Shown: piece by piece, positions 29,992-39,106 of the stretch | How positions within the stretch are numbered: position 1 is the first letter of the stretch | Layout of the letters: the number at the start of each line of letters is the position of its first letter | Source of the DNA: Qipengyuania marisflavi | GTDB taxonomy: Bacteria > Pseudomonadota > Alphaproteobacteria > Sphingomonadales > Sphingomonadaceae | Reading direction: 5' to 3' | DNA: 64,000 nt | Assembly (NCBI RefSeq): GCF_005884405.1 | Contig: NZ_VCAO01000001.1 | Location: 180,304 to 244,303 of the forward strand | The notes under the pieces: model-generated | Databases searched by the model: none | Seen by the model: the letters and a program-made list of their open reading frames with translations, nothing else | Told to the model about the DNA's origin: nothing | Position numbers and translations under genes: made by a program

Positions 29992-31290
29992 ATGGATAGT
30001 AACGCCACAGCTGCTTTCGCACCGCTTTTGACGTCTGCTCAGATGGATGAGGCGCCGCTCCAGAATGCATCCATCGACCGTATCCTTGACGCTGTTCGCG
30101 AACATCTGGGAGCTGAAATTGCCTTCGTATCGCGCTATGTTGAGGGTGAGCAAAAGGAGCTGACTCATGTTAGCTCCGATCTGGACCTGCCAATGGGGCC
30201 GGGCTTTCGCGATCCTCGTGAGAACAGCTATTGTTGGCACATTGCCGAAGGTCGCTTGCCCGAACTCATTCAGGACGCGGCAGATCATCCCTTTGCACAG
30301 ACACTGGCAATAACCGAATTTCTGCCCGTAGGTTGCCACCTGAATACGCCATTGAAACTGGCGGACGGGACAATATACGGCAGTTTCTGCTGTCTCAGCC
30401 GCACCCCTGACCGGACCATGACCGACCGCGATCTGGGCGTGCTGCGCGCTTTTGCTGCTTTGGCTGTGGGGCAAATCGAACAGACACTGGAACATGACGA
30501 ACGTCACAATTCGCTGCGCGGCCGCATCCGGAAAATCATTGATGGGCAGGCGCTTCATATCGTCCATCAGCCGATCCATTCACTTGCCACAGGAAAGCCT
30601 GTCGGAGCGGAATGCCTTGCGCGCTTCCCCGATGCGGGACAGCGCGGGCCCGACTGCTGGTTTAACGAAGCTGCCGAAACCGGACTTGGTCTGGAACTGG
30701 AACTGCTGGCCATCCGCAACGCGCTGGAAACGGCCGCTCACCTCCCTCCGCACTGTTACATGTCGATCAATGCCTCGCCTGCGACAGTCCTATCCGGTGC
30801 GCTTGTAGAAATGTTGGAGCCGTTTCGCGGGCGCAAGCTCGTCGTCGAACTGACCGAGCACCAGCAGGTTGGCGATTATGCCGCGTTGAAGCGGGCGCTG
30901 GGTGCCCTGACACCCTATGCGCGCATCGCCATCGATGATGTGGGTGCGGGCTATGCCGGTTTGCGGCATCTTGTGGATTTGGCACCGGATCTTCTCAAAC
31001 TGGATATGAGCCTGACACGCGACGTCCACCGCGATGTTGCCAGGCGTGCGTTAACCACGGCAATGGTTCGGTTTGCACGAACGATTGGCTCGCAACTGGT
31101 GGCCGAAGGCGTCGAATCTGCGGAGGAAGCACAGGTGCTGGCCGAGCTGGGTGTCGATTTCGGTCAGGGCTATTTCTATGCTGCCCCCATGCCGGTGGTC
31201 GCAGCGGCACAGCACATGATGGGCGCGGCCAAACATGAAATTGCGGAAGAGCTGCCAGCGCTGCCCAAAGCTGTGCGTTGCAAGGCCTGA
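29992..31290 (+). CDS. GAF-EAL domain protein, likely c-di-GMP phosphodiesterase
   Basis: 432 residues from the ATG at 29992; a GTG at 29968 is an alternative. Residues 20-170 resemble a GAF sensor domain (SRYVEGEQ, NSYCWHIAEG, CHLNTPLKLADG). Residues 185-420 are an EAL domain in which the name motif reads ECL (GAECLARF). Catalytic residues are otherwise in place: N in SINASP, E in VVELTEHQ, DD in IDDVGAGYAG, K in LLKLDMSL, E in AEGVES and Q in GQGYFY. Hydrolysis of c-di-GMP is therefore plausible. It stands alone, convergent with rpoD. Confidence 0.88.
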   Translation: MDSNATAAFAPLLTSAQMDEAPLQNASIDRILDAVREHLGAEIAFVSRYVEGEQKELTHVSSDLDLPMGPGFRDPRENSYCWHIAEGRLPELIQDAADHPFAQTLAITEFLPVGCHLNTPLKLADGTIYGSFCCLSRTPDRTMTDRDLGVLRAFAALAVGQIEQTLEHDERHNSLRGRIRKIIDGQALHIVHQPIHSLATGKPVGAECLARFPDAGQRGPDCWFNEAAETGLGLELELLAIRNALETAAHLPPHCYMSINASPATVLSGALVEMLEPFRGRKLVVELTEHQQVGDYAALKRALGALTPYARIAIDDVGAGYAGLRHLVDLAPDLLKLDMSLTRDVHRDVARRALTTAMVRFARTIGSQLVAEGVESAEEAQVLAELGVDFGQGYFYAAPMPVVAAAQHMMGAAKHEIAEELPALPKAVRCKA

Positions 31291-31360
31291 TGCCATCCAC
31301 ACATTCTGAACTGAAATCAGACCGCCCACACCAGGAGAGACGGTTCAACATTCAAGCTGC

Positions 31361-33397
31361 TTACTGGTCCAGGAACGAGCGCATCTTGCGTGAGCGGCTG
31401 GGGTGTTTGAGCTTGCGCAGCGCCTTGGCTTCGATCTGACGGATCCGTTCGCGGGTTACGCTGAATTGCTGGCCCACTTCCTCAAGCGTATGATCGGTGT
31501 TCATGCCGATGCCGAAGCGCATGCGCAGCACGCGTTCTTCGCGGGGGGTCAGGCTGGCCAGAACACGGGTGACCGTTTCCTTGAGGTTGGCCTGAATTGC
31601 CGCATCCACCGGAATGATGGCGTTCTTGTCCTCGATGAAATCACCAAGGTGCGAATCTTCCTCGTCACCGATGGGCGTTTCCAGGCTGATGGGTTCCTTG
31701 GCGATTTTCATCACCTTGCGGACCTTTTCCAGCGGCATGGAAAGACGTGCGGCCATTTCCTCCGGTGTCGGCTCGCGGCCTTCCTCGTGCAGGAACTGGC
31801 GGCTGGTGCGGACCAGCTTGTTGATCGTTTCGATCATGTGGACCGGAATACGGATCGTGCGTGCCTGATCGGCGATCGAGCGGGTAATCGCCTGACGAAT
31901 CCACCATGTCGCATAGGTGCTGAACTTGTAACCACGGCGGTATTCGAATTTGTCGACCGCCTTCATCAGGCCGATATTGCCTTCCTGAATAAGGTCGAGG
32001 AATTGCAGGCCGCGATTGGTATATTTCTTGGCGATGGAAATCACGAGGCGCAGGTTAGCCTCGACCATTTCCTTCTTGGCGATCCGCGCTTCGCGTTCGC
32101 TCTTCTGCACCATGTTCACGATGCGGCGGAATTCGACCAGGCTCATGCCGCTCTGGCTGGCGATATCGGAAATCTCGGCGCGAATGCGTTCAACGGCCTC
32201 GCCTTCGTTCTTGGCGAAAGCGGCCCATTTCTTGTCTTTCTTGGCGCGTGCTTTCAGCCATGCGTCGTCCAGCTCGTTGCCGATATAGGCGTCGAGGAAG
32301 TCGAGCCGCTTGACCTTGTGGCGTTCGGCAAGGCGCAGCATCTGGCCGCCCAGCGCGGTCAGGCGGCGGTTGAAGGCGTATAGATTGTCGACCAGAAATT
32401 CGATCTTGGTCGCGTGGAATTGCACGCTTTCGACTTCTGCGGTGAGCTGTTCGCGAAGCGATTCGTATTTCTTTTCCTTGGCCGGCGCGAAGTCGTCACC
32501 GCGTCCCAGCGTATCGACACGCTCGGTCTGCAGCTTTTCAAACTTCTCGAAGAGGTCGGTGATGCGTGCGAAGCGCTCGATGGCGTCGGGCTTGAGAGCC
32601 GCTTCCATCTGCGCCAGCGACATGGTGTTGTCTTCTTCTTCCTCTTCCTCGCGCTTCTTGGAGCCTTCTTCGCCCTCTTCGCCGCCTTCGGATTCGTCGT
32701 CGTCCTCATCCTCGTCATCGTCGCGGATCGAGGGGCCAGCGGTTTCTTCGGAGATTTCGCCGTCGTCATCTTCTTCGGCGTCGTCGGTCATCTTGTCGGC
32801 GGGCGGTTCCTTGGAAAGCATCGCGTCGAGATCGAGGATCTCGCGCAGCTGCATTTCTTCGGCATTGAGCGCTTCGGACCACTGGATGATCGCGTGGAAG
32901 GTGATCGGGCTTTCGCACAGGCCGATGATCATCATGTCTCGGCCAGCTTCGATCCGCTTGGCGATAGCGATTTCGCCTTCGCGGCTGAGCAGTTCGACCG
33001 CGCCCATTTCGCGCAGATACATGCGAACCGGGTCATCGGTCCGCTCACCCGCGGCGAGTTTCTTGGTGACGTTGATGGTCTTTTTGGCAGGTTCTTTGTC
33101 GCCATCAGTCGTATCGGTCGGCGCGGGAGCGATTTCCTCGACCTCGTCAGCCTGCTCGGCCTCGGCTTCCGCTTCTTCGTCATTCTCGACGATCTGGACG
33201 CCCATTTCAGACAGCGCGGTCTGGATGTCCTCGATCTGGTCGGGGCTCATCTGGTCCGAGGGCAGGGCCTCGTTCAGCTCGTCATAGGTGACGTAGCCAC
33301 GCTTCTTCGCCTGCGTAATCAGCTTCTTGATGGAAGCCTCGTTGAGATCGATCAACGGAGCATCGTCCTTGTCGTTCGCTTTCGACTTGGTGACCAT
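31361..33397 (-). CDS. rpoD: Primary sigma factor RpoD (sigma-70)
   Basis: 678 residues. Region 1.1 at the N terminus ([23 protein letters not shown]), region 1.2 [17 protein letters not shown], then a long non-conserved region with an extreme acidic stretch (about residues 205-270) and region 2-4 with [36 protein letters not shown] split over 2.1-2.4 and [20 protein letters not shown] in region 4.2. It follows dnaG by about 50 bases; the dnaG-rpoD order is the conserved macromolecular synthesis arrangement. Confidence 0.98.
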   Translation of the reverse strand: MVTKSKANDKDDAPLIDLNEASIKKLITQAKKRGYVTYDELNEALPSDQMSPDQIEDIQTALSEMGVQIVENDEEAEAEAEQADEVEEIAPAPTDTTDGDKEPAKKTINVTKKLAAGERTDDPVRMYLREMGAVELLSREGEIAIAKRIEAGRDMMIIGLCESPITFHAIIQWSEALNAEEMQLREILDLDAMLSKEPPADKMTDDAEEDDDGEISEETAGPSIRDDDEDEDDDESEGGEEGEEGSKKREEEEEEDNTMSLAQMEAALKPDAIERFARITDLFEKFEKLQTERVDTLGRGDDFAPAKEKKYESLREQLTAEVESVQFHATKIEFLVDNLYAFNRRLTALGGQMLRLAERHKVKRLDFLDAYIGNELDDAWLKARAKKDKKWAAFAKNEGEAVERIRAEISDIASQSGMSLVEFRRIVNMVQKSEREARIAKKEMVEANLRLVISIAKKYTNRGLQFLDLIQEGNIGLMKAVDKFEYRRGYKFSTYATWWIRQAITRSIADQARTIRIPVHMIETINKLVRTSRQFLHEEGREPTPEEMAARLSMPLEKVRKVMKIAKEPISLETPIGDEEDSHLGDFIEDKNAIIPVDAAIQANLKETVTRVLASLTPREERVLRMRFGIGMNTDHTLEEVGQQFSVTRERIRQIEAKALRKLKHPSRSRKMRSFLDQ

Positions 33398-33449
33398 GGG
33401 GTTTTTCAGTCCATTCTGTTGCGCTGTACGAGAGGTGCGTTCGCCCAGC

Positions 33450-35300
33450 CTAGATATCTTGTTCGCCTTCAGTTGCCGCCTTCTTGCGACCGAAACGCTT
33501 CAACCGCTCGTTCAGTGCCAACAACCTGTCACGCAGGCGGGACTGTTCTGCCATGGAGCCTTCTGGATCGCTTTCAAAACGCGCAGTCGCCTCCGCCAAA
33601 GCGGATTCCAGCGCGGGTTTTTCAACCAGCAGCGATACGGCTTCGGCCAGATCCTTGCGCGCTTCACCGGCCTCTGTGCCTTCATCAAGGAAGGCGTAAC
33701 GGGTTGTGTCCGGTGGGGCAGGAAGGCCTTGCGCAAGCGATATGGTCGATTGCGCGTGCAAATCAAGCTTTTCAGCACTCTCAAGCAGCAAATCTATTGC
33801 GGGGCCGCTATTTCGGTCACGGCGGGCGTATTCAGTCAGCGCTTGTTCGTGCTGCAATATCTGGTCGGGAAAGCGCGCCAGTCCGGCGATCACGGCCGTA
33901 GCGAAGCGGTCCCGCGAACCGCCAGCCATCGCGCGTTTCAGCCGCTCGACAACGTCTGGTGTGACAGTAGGAATCGCGGCGGGGAAATTGCCTTTCTTCC
34001 ATTGCCCCTGCGGGAGAAATTCACGCGGCGGGCGCGGCGGAAAGGCGAAGCTGGAAAATCGTTCAAGCAATTCGCGTTTGTACAGCGCGCGAATATCGGG
34101 GTGCTGGATGGTGTCGATATGATCGATCAGCCGCTGTTTCAGTCCGGCCTTGTCCTCTGGCGAGGACAGCGGGACCGCATCGCGTTCAAAGCTCCACAGC
34201 GTATCCAGCAGGCTGGCTGGTTCGGCCAGCAGGGCCTCTATCGCGGCAGTGCCCTTGTCGCGGATCACATCATCGGGATCCATACCGGTGGGCAGTTGGA
34301 CAATCGCCAGCGAGTGCGAGGGACGCAGCAAGGGCAGCGCCCGGCCGATCGCCCGCATCGCGGCCCGCTGGCCCGCGCTATCTCCGTCAAAACACAGGAC
34401 AGGCCTTTCGACCTGCCGCCACAGCAATTCGATCTGGTTCTCGGTCAAAGCAGTGCCCAGCGGTGCCACAACTTCGCGAATGCCCGCATTGGCCAGCGCG
34501 ATGGCGTCCATATAGCCTTCGACCACGATCATCCGTCCGGTCTGCCGTGCAGCGGGCGCGGCGCGGTGCAGATTATAAAGCGTGCGCCCCTTGTCGAACA
34601 ACGGCGTGTCAGGAGAATTGAGATACTTAGGCGCTTTGCTGTCCGCCGCCAGGATCCTTCCGCCAAACGCGATAACCCGCCCGCGCGCATCTTCGATGGG
34701 GAGCATCAGCCGCGCACGGAAGCGGTCGTAAGGATCCTTGTCCTCAACCGCGATCAGCAGACCGGCCTCGATCAGCATGGGCTGTTCAAATTGCGTCAGC
34801 GCCCGCCCGACCGCCTGCCGGTCATCCGGCGCAAAACCGAATCCGAATTCGCGCATGATGGTATCGGAAAAGCCGCGCCGCTCCAAATAGCTGCGTGCCT
34901 GCTCGCCGCCCGGTGAGGCCAGATTGGCCGCGAACCAGCTTTGCGCTGCCGCGGTCACGTCATGCAGGCTGGCGCGCTTTTCCGCCTGCTGCGCCGCGCG
35001 GGGATCGGGGGCGGGCACTTCCATCCCGGCCTCTGCCGCCAATTCCTTGACCGCATCCATAAAAGCCAACCCGCGCTGGTCGGTCATCCAGCGGATCGCA
35101 TCGCCATGCGCGCCGCAGCCGAAGCAGTGATAAAACCCCTTGGCGTCGTTGACTGTGAAGCTGGGGGTCTTTTCCTCGTGAAAAGGACAGCACGCCTTGA
35201 ATTCGCGCCCGGCCTTTTGCAGGCGCGTCGTCCGCCCGATTATCGCAGATAGCGATACGCGCATCCGCAATTCGTCCAGCCATTGGGGGGAGAGCGCCAT
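33450..35300 (-). CDS. dnaG: DNA primase
   Basis: 616 residues. N-terminal zinc-binding CHC2 domain: C38-x2-H41-x17-C59-x2-C62. The Toprim catalytic core carries [18 protein letters not shown] and [15 protein letters not shown]. The C-terminal helicase-binding part is less conserved. Upstream lie two lipoprotein genes and yqeY; downstream is rpoD. Confidence 0.97.
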   Translation of the reverse strand: MALSPQWLDELRMRVSLSAIIGRTTRLQKAGREFKACCPFHEEKTPSFTVNDAKGFYHCFGCGAHGDAIRWMTDQRGLAFMDAVKELAAEAGMEVPAPDPRAAQQAEKRASLHDVTAAAQSWFAANLASPGGEQARSYLERRGFSDTIMREFGFGFAPDDRQAVGRALTQFEQPMLIEAGLLIAVEDKDPYDRFRARLMLPIEDARGRVIAFGGRILAADSKAPKYLNSPDTPLFDKGRTLYNLHRAAPAARQTGRMIVVEGYMDAIALANAGIREVVAPLGTALTENQIELLWRQVERPVLCFDGDSAGQRAAMRAIGRALPLLRPSHSLAIVQLPTGMDPDDVIRDKGTAAIEALLAEPASLLDTLWSFERDAVPLSSPEDKAGLKQRLIDHIDTIQHPDIRALYKRELLERFSSFAFPPRPPREFLPQGQWKKGNFPAAIPTVTPDVVERLKRAMAGGSRDRFATAVIAGLARFPDQILQHEQALTEYARRDRNSGPAIDLLLESAEKLDLHAQSTISLAQGLPAPPDTTRYAFLDEGTEAGEARKDLAEAVSLLVEKPALESALAEATARFESDPEGSMAEQSRLRDRLLALNERLKRFGRKKAATEGEQDI

Positions 35301-35346
35301 GCTGCCAACCTTACAGCGCGCGCAGCGGCGCGGCTAGTTGCGGGGA

Positions 35347-36048
35347 CTATTTGCGGGGCTTGCCCTCCACAGGCTTGTCCTCAGGCGGGAAGGGGCCTGT
35401 GGCGCGTGCCTGATTGCCATCGACTTCGAGCAGATAAGCGCTTTCCGGTCCTTTTGGAGCGATAGTCGATTGCCACCAGAAGGTGATCGTGGTGCCCGGT
35501 TTCCAGCCTTCACCCTTGGTGACACGCCAGATCAGCTGCTCCGCGTCAAAGGTGATAGTGATAGCATCGGAATCGCCCAGCGCCTGTTCCGCCTGATCGC
35601 GCGAATAGCCGATTGCCGCGTTGAACCCGCGCGCCTTGGCGGTGGTGCGGAACAACGTGGGCGGGGTTTCCTCCGCCGCTTCTGGACCGTCCGCCGGTTG
35701 CGGCTCGGCATCATCGTCGCGCTCAGCCAGAGTGATGCTGTGGACATAGGTGTAGACCGTGTTTTCAGGCATCGTCCCCGGCTCGCAAACGTCGGTCCCT
35801 CCGGGGCACGCCACATAGCTGGTCATCTTGCCCAGAGTCCGATTGCCCGCGCTCAGTACCGTTTCGATCTCCGTGCCCTGAGGGCCTTCGATCTTGGCGC
35901 CGAGCGTGGAGAAATCCAGCTCCGCACCCACCAGAGTGCGCGGCGCGGCGACCGTCGCAGTTGGGGTGGGCGTGGGCTCAGGCTCGGGCGAGCCGCATCC
36001 GGCCAGCGCGATCAGCAGCAAGGTTGAACAGGCGGTCCGGTACGTCAC
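35347..36048 (-). CDS. Lipoprotein, paralogue of the next gene (copy 2)
   Basis: 233 residues from a GTG at 36048, with GAGGA upstream; the open frame begins earlier inside the neighbouring gene. Lipobox LIALAGC, then a Pro/Glu/Thr linker (SPEPEPTPTPTATV). The folded part has LGAKIEGPQGTEIE, SYVACPGGTDVC, YTYVHSI, GFNAAIGYSRDQ, ITITFDAEQLIW and TFWWQSTIAPKGP. Each of these blocks has a counterpart in the product of 36062-36793, so the two are tandem duplicates. Function unknown; probably periplasmic-facing outer- or inner-membrane lipoproteins. Confidence 0.82.
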   Translation of the reverse strand: MTYRTACSTLLLIALAGCGSPEPEPTPTPTATVAAPRTLVGAELDFSTLGAKIEGPQGTEIETVLSAGNRTLGKMTSYVACPGGTDVCEPGTMPENTVYTYVHSITLAERDDDAEPQPADGPEAAEETPPTLFRTTAKARGFNAAIGYSRDQAEQALGDSDAITITFDAEQLIWRVTKGEGWKPGTTITFWWQSTIAPKGPESAYLLEVDGNQARATGPFPPEDKPVEGKPRK

Positions 36049-36061
36049 GTTACATTGATCC

Positions 36062-36793
36062 TCAGTTGCTTTCGTCCAGGCAAGCATTGGTCGCACCGGC
36101 GGTTTCGGCGGGGTAGGGGCCGGGGCCTTTCGCCTGCGTGTAATTGGCGTCGATGGCATAGGCGTCTGCCGGGCCGGCGGGGGGCAGGGTGGACTGCCAG
36201 TAGAACGTCACCGGCTCGGCCTGTTCCCACTGGTTGCCGCCATCGCCGGCGCTGACCGTCCAGACCAGCTCGCCCGCATCGCAGGTGATCGCGACATCGG
36301 CCTTGGGACCAATCGCGCCCAGCACTTCATCCTTGCTGTAGCCTGCGGTGCCGGTGAAGCCATGCGCCGGGCGGATCATGCGAAAGGCGGTGGCGCGTTC
36401 GATGTCCGAACTGTCATTGCCTTCGCCGCTACCGGTGCTGCTCTGATTGTCTTCACCCGGATAAACCACGTGGACATAGGTGTAGATCGTGCCAGCGGGC
36501 GCGGTCTTGGGGTCGCATTTGGTCATCCCCTCGGGACAGGCCACGAAGGAACGGATGTCGGCAAAATTGCCTTCATTGGTCGAAAGCGCACCTTCAACCT
36601 CGTCACCTTGAGGGCCGACGATCTTGGCGCCCAGCACCAGATCGAGGAAGTCGCCAGCGGGCAGGGCAGCGGCAGCCGCCGCCAGCTCGCCATTGCTGGC
36701 CAGGGGTGCCTCGACATCGGTGACTTCGGTATTTGTGGTTTCGCCGCAAGCGGCCAGCATCAGGATGGGAGCTGCAAAGAGAATCTGTTTCAC
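36062..36793 (-). CDS. Lipoprotein, paralogue of the previous gene (copy 1)
   Basis: 243 residues from a GTG at 36793 that overlaps the yqeY stop (GTGA). Lipobox MLAACGE. Blocks LGAKIVGPQGDEVE, SFVACPEGMTKC, YTYVHVVYPGEDN, GFTGTAGYSKDEV, VAITCDAGELVW, TFYWQSTLPPAGP and AKGPGPYP align in order with copy 2. Two or three cysteines in the mature part could pair. I do not recognise a described family. Confidence 0.83.
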   Translation of the reverse strand: MKQILFAAPILMLAACGETTNTEVTDVEAPLASNGELAAAAAALPAGDFLDLVLGAKIVGPQGDEVEGALSTNEGNFADIRSFVACPEGMTKCDPKTAPAGTIYTYVHVVYPGEDNQSSTGSGEGNDSSDIERATAFRMIRPAHGFTGTAGYSKDEVLGAIGPKADVAITCDAGELVWTVSAGDGGNQWEQAEPVTFYWQSTLPPAGPADAYAIDANYTQAKGPGPYPAETAGATNACLDESN

Positions 36794-37242
36794 GCGAGGG
36801 CTTCCTTTACCAGAGCGCTGGCCCGGCTCATGTCGAGCGCGGCGCCGTGGCGCGATTTCAGTTCGGCCATAACGCGGCCCATGTCTTTCATTCCTGCGGC
36901 ATTCAATTCCGCCTTGATGGCGGCAATCTCGGCCTTGGTGTCGGTTTCGCTCAGCTGCTGGGGCAGGAATTCTTCGATCACTGCCAACTCGGCACGTTCC
37001 TTGTCGGCCAGTTCCTTGCGGTCGCCAGCGTCATACATCTCGATCGATTCCCGCCGCTGTTTGGCCATCTTGGTCAGCACGTCGGTGACCAGCTCCTCAT
37101 CATCGGGCTTCTTGTCCGACGTGCGCAGTTCGATATCGCGATCCTTGATCTTGGCGCCGACCAGACGCAGTGCGGCCAGCCGCTCCTTGTCCTTGGCCTT
37201 CATGGCGGTGACGGTTTCACTCTGGATCTTCTCGCGCAGCAT
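36790..37242 (-). CDS. yqeY: GatB/YqeY domain protein
   Basis: 150 residues; helical N-terminal half (MLREKIQSETVTAMKAKDKERLAALRLV) and the C-terminal YqeY domain (EEFLPQQLSETDTKAEI, MKDMGRVMAELKSRHG) related to the tRNA-binding tail of GatB. Role unproven. It is the first gene of the run to rpoD and is divergent from carA, 155 bases away; yqeY next to dnaG-rpoD is a common alphaproteobacterial arrangement. Confidence 0.93.
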   Translation of the reverse strand: MLREKIQSETVTAMKAKDKERLAALRLVGAKIKDRDIELRTSDKKPDDEELVTDVLTKMAKQRRESIEMYDAGDRKELADKERAELAVIEEFLPQQLSETDTKAEIAAIKAELNAAGMKDMGRVMAELKSRHGAALDMSRASALVKEALA

Positions 37243-37397
37243 GGTCCCTCGAATTTTCTAACCTGTGGATGGTTTGCCGGTTTCATAGACCAGTGCACCG
37301 CAAAGCCAAGTGTTCCGCTTGACGTGATGCCCAACCGTCTCTAGCCGACAGGGCTTAGCACACATCGCTGGAAATCCCCTGTTTAACGGAGCGCCAA

Positions 37398-38576
37398 ATG
37401 GCCCTGTCCGCATATTCCCACGCGCAACCATCCGGAGCCACCGGCTGCATAGTTTTTGCAGACGGAACAGTGGTTTGGGGCAAAGGCTTCGGAGCCAGTG
37501 GCAACGCGGTGGGCGAAGTTTGCTTCAACACCGCGATGACCGGCTATCAGGAAGTGATGACCGACCCGTCATACGCCGCGCAGGTGGTTACTTTCACTTT
37601 TCCCCATATCGGTAACGTTGGCGCGAATGATGAAGACGTGGAAAGCCGCGGGCTGGGCGCGGTGGGATGCATTGTTCGGCAGGAGGTCACACGGCATTCC
37701 AATTTCCGCGCCATGAACGAATTTGCGGACTGGATGCGGGATCACGGCAAGATCGGCATTTCGGGCGTTGATACCCGCGCGCTGACCCGCCGTGTGCGCA
37801 CCAATGGCGCACCGAACGCCGTGATCACACATTCGCCCAGCGGCAAGTTCGACCTCAAGTCATTGAAAAGGCAGGCCGCCGAGTGGGCAGGGCTGGAGGG
37901 GATGGACCTGGTCCCCGGCGTGACCCGCGCCGAGCATCAGGACTGGCGCAGCAGCAATTGGCAGCTCGGCTTCGGCTATGGCGAGGGCGCGCACAGCAAG
38001 CCCCACGTGGTCGCCATCGACTATGGCGCGAAGGACAACATATTTCGCAATCTGGTGCAGGCAGGCGCGAAAGTCACCGTGGTTCCGGCGCGAACCAGCT
38101 TTGAAGAAATCATGGCATTGAAGCCTGACGGCGTGTTCCTGTCCAACGGTCCGGGCGATCCGGCGGCGACGGGCGTGTATGCCGTGCCGTCAATCAAGCG
38201 CTTGATCGAGGCCGGAACACCGCTGTTCGGGATCTGTCTGGGGCATCAGATGCTCGGCATCGCAGCAGGCGCGAAAACCGCCAAGATGTTCCAGGGCCAC
38301 CGCGGCGCCAACCACCCGGTCCAGCGTGTCGGGGAAGGGTGGGGCGAGAGCGAAGGCCTCGTCGAGATCACCAGCATGAACCACGGCTTCGCCATTGATG
38401 GCGAGACCTTGCCCGAGGGGGTGGAGCAGACCCACGTTTCGCTGTTCGACGGGACGAATTGCGGGATTGCGATCAAGGGCAAGAAGGCGTTTGGGGTGCA
38501 GTATCACCCGGAGGCAAGTCCGGGGCCGCAGGATAGTTTCTACATCTTCGAGAAGTTTGTGGGGATGTTGGGGTGA
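37398..38576 (+). CDS. carA: Carbamoyl-phosphate synthase small (glutaminase) subunit
   Basis: 392 residues. N-terminal structural domain, then the class I glutamine amidotransferase domain with nucleophile Cys in GICLGHQMLGIA and the His/Glu pair in VQYHPEASPGP. Start supported by GGAG seven bases upstream. Its TGA overlaps by four bases (GTGA) the start of an unknown gene that separates it from carB. Confidence 0.97.
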   Translation: MALSAYSHAQPSGATGCIVFADGTVVWGKGFGASGNAVGEVCFNTAMTGYQEVMTDPSYAAQVVTFTFPHIGNVGANDEDVESRGLGAVGCIVRQEVTRHSNFRAMNEFADWMRDHGKIGISGVDTRALTRRVRTNGAPNAVITHSPSGKFDLKSLKRQAAEWAGLEGMDLVPGVTRAEHQDWRSSNWQLGFGYGEGAHSKPHVVAIDYGAKDNIFRNLVQAGAKVTVVPARTSFEEIMALKPDGVFLSNGPGDPAATGVYAVPSIKRLIEAGTPLFGICLGHQMLGIAAGAKTAKMFQGHRGANHPVQRVGEGWGESEGLVEITSMNHGFAIDGETLPEGVEQTHVSLFDGTNCGIAIKGKKAFGVQYHPEASPGPQDSFYIFEKFVGMLG

Positions 38577-39106
38577 GCATCGATCCGCCGAATTCTGAAG
38601 AATTAGATGTATTGGCGGTGCTATGGTCAAGGGCAAATGACAGAAAAAGCACCGATGCCAGTCTCACAATTCCTCGAATAAACGAATTAGTTCAACGGCC
38701 TCTGCCCCCAGCTGTTGCGAGAATTATCCTTGACGAATTGATTAACAGAGGTCTGGTCATTTCTCCGAAGCGTGGGGTTCGGGATCGATTTGAGATAACC
38801 GTAGATGGATTAAATTATTTCGAAGGACGAACAGAAGAGTTGGTTCCGCCAACAAACAAGCTCGCGATCGGAGAAGAAAAGCAGGCGCAGATCGTAAAAA
38901 AATTACGCGAATTATCCGCAATTGTTGATCTGGCCGAATTATCAAACGAGGAAAAAAGCCAAGCAAAGGCGATGATGACAGCGACATTAGCGATGGCCGA
39001 AGCTCCTAGCCCCCCTTGGGATACGATCAAAAGCACGCTGACTGATATTGGGAATATATCGGCAGCATTTTTTCTAGCCTTCGAGATCATAAAGTTGATA
39101 GCTTAA
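38573..39106 (+). CDS. Unknown AT-richer gene between carA and carB; winged-helix-like N terminus
   Basis: 177 residues from a GTG that overlaps the carA stop (GTGA); its TAA shares its last base with the carB ATG (TAATG). Residues 10-80 look like a winged helix: helix [13 protein letters not shown], helix IPRINELV, helix [15 protein letters not shown], then a basic turn [14 protein letters not shown] as wing. Residues 95-140 are charged and helical, and the end ([19 protein letters not shown]) is hydrophobic. Codon use is clearly more AT-rich than carA and carB, suggesting acquisition, yet the gene is fitted precisely into the operon. No family recognised; coding is supported by both overlaps. 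Confidence 0.8.
   Translation: MSIDPPNSEELDVLAVLWSRANDRKSTDASLTIPRINELVQRPLPPAVARIILDELINRGLVISPKRGVRDRFEITVDGLNYFEGRTEELVPPTNKLAIGEEKQAQIVKKLRELSAIVDLAELSNEEKSQAKAMMTATLAMAEAPSPPWDTIKSTLTDIGNISAAFFLAFEIIKLIA

Noticed and set aside
31291..31360. Terminator between the EAL gene and rpoD
   Set aside because: No convincing inverted repeat or T-run could be found in the 70-base gap.
32580..32780. Acidic run in RpoD as a sign of an insertion
   Set aside because: Variable acidic stretches in the non-conserved region of primary sigma factors are common in alphaproteobacteria, and the frame is continuous.
32414..33901. 495-codon open frame opposite rpoD and dnaG, with Phe-rich translation
   Set aside because: The Phe runs are the complement of the Glu/Lys-rich acidic stretch of RpoD; not a gene.
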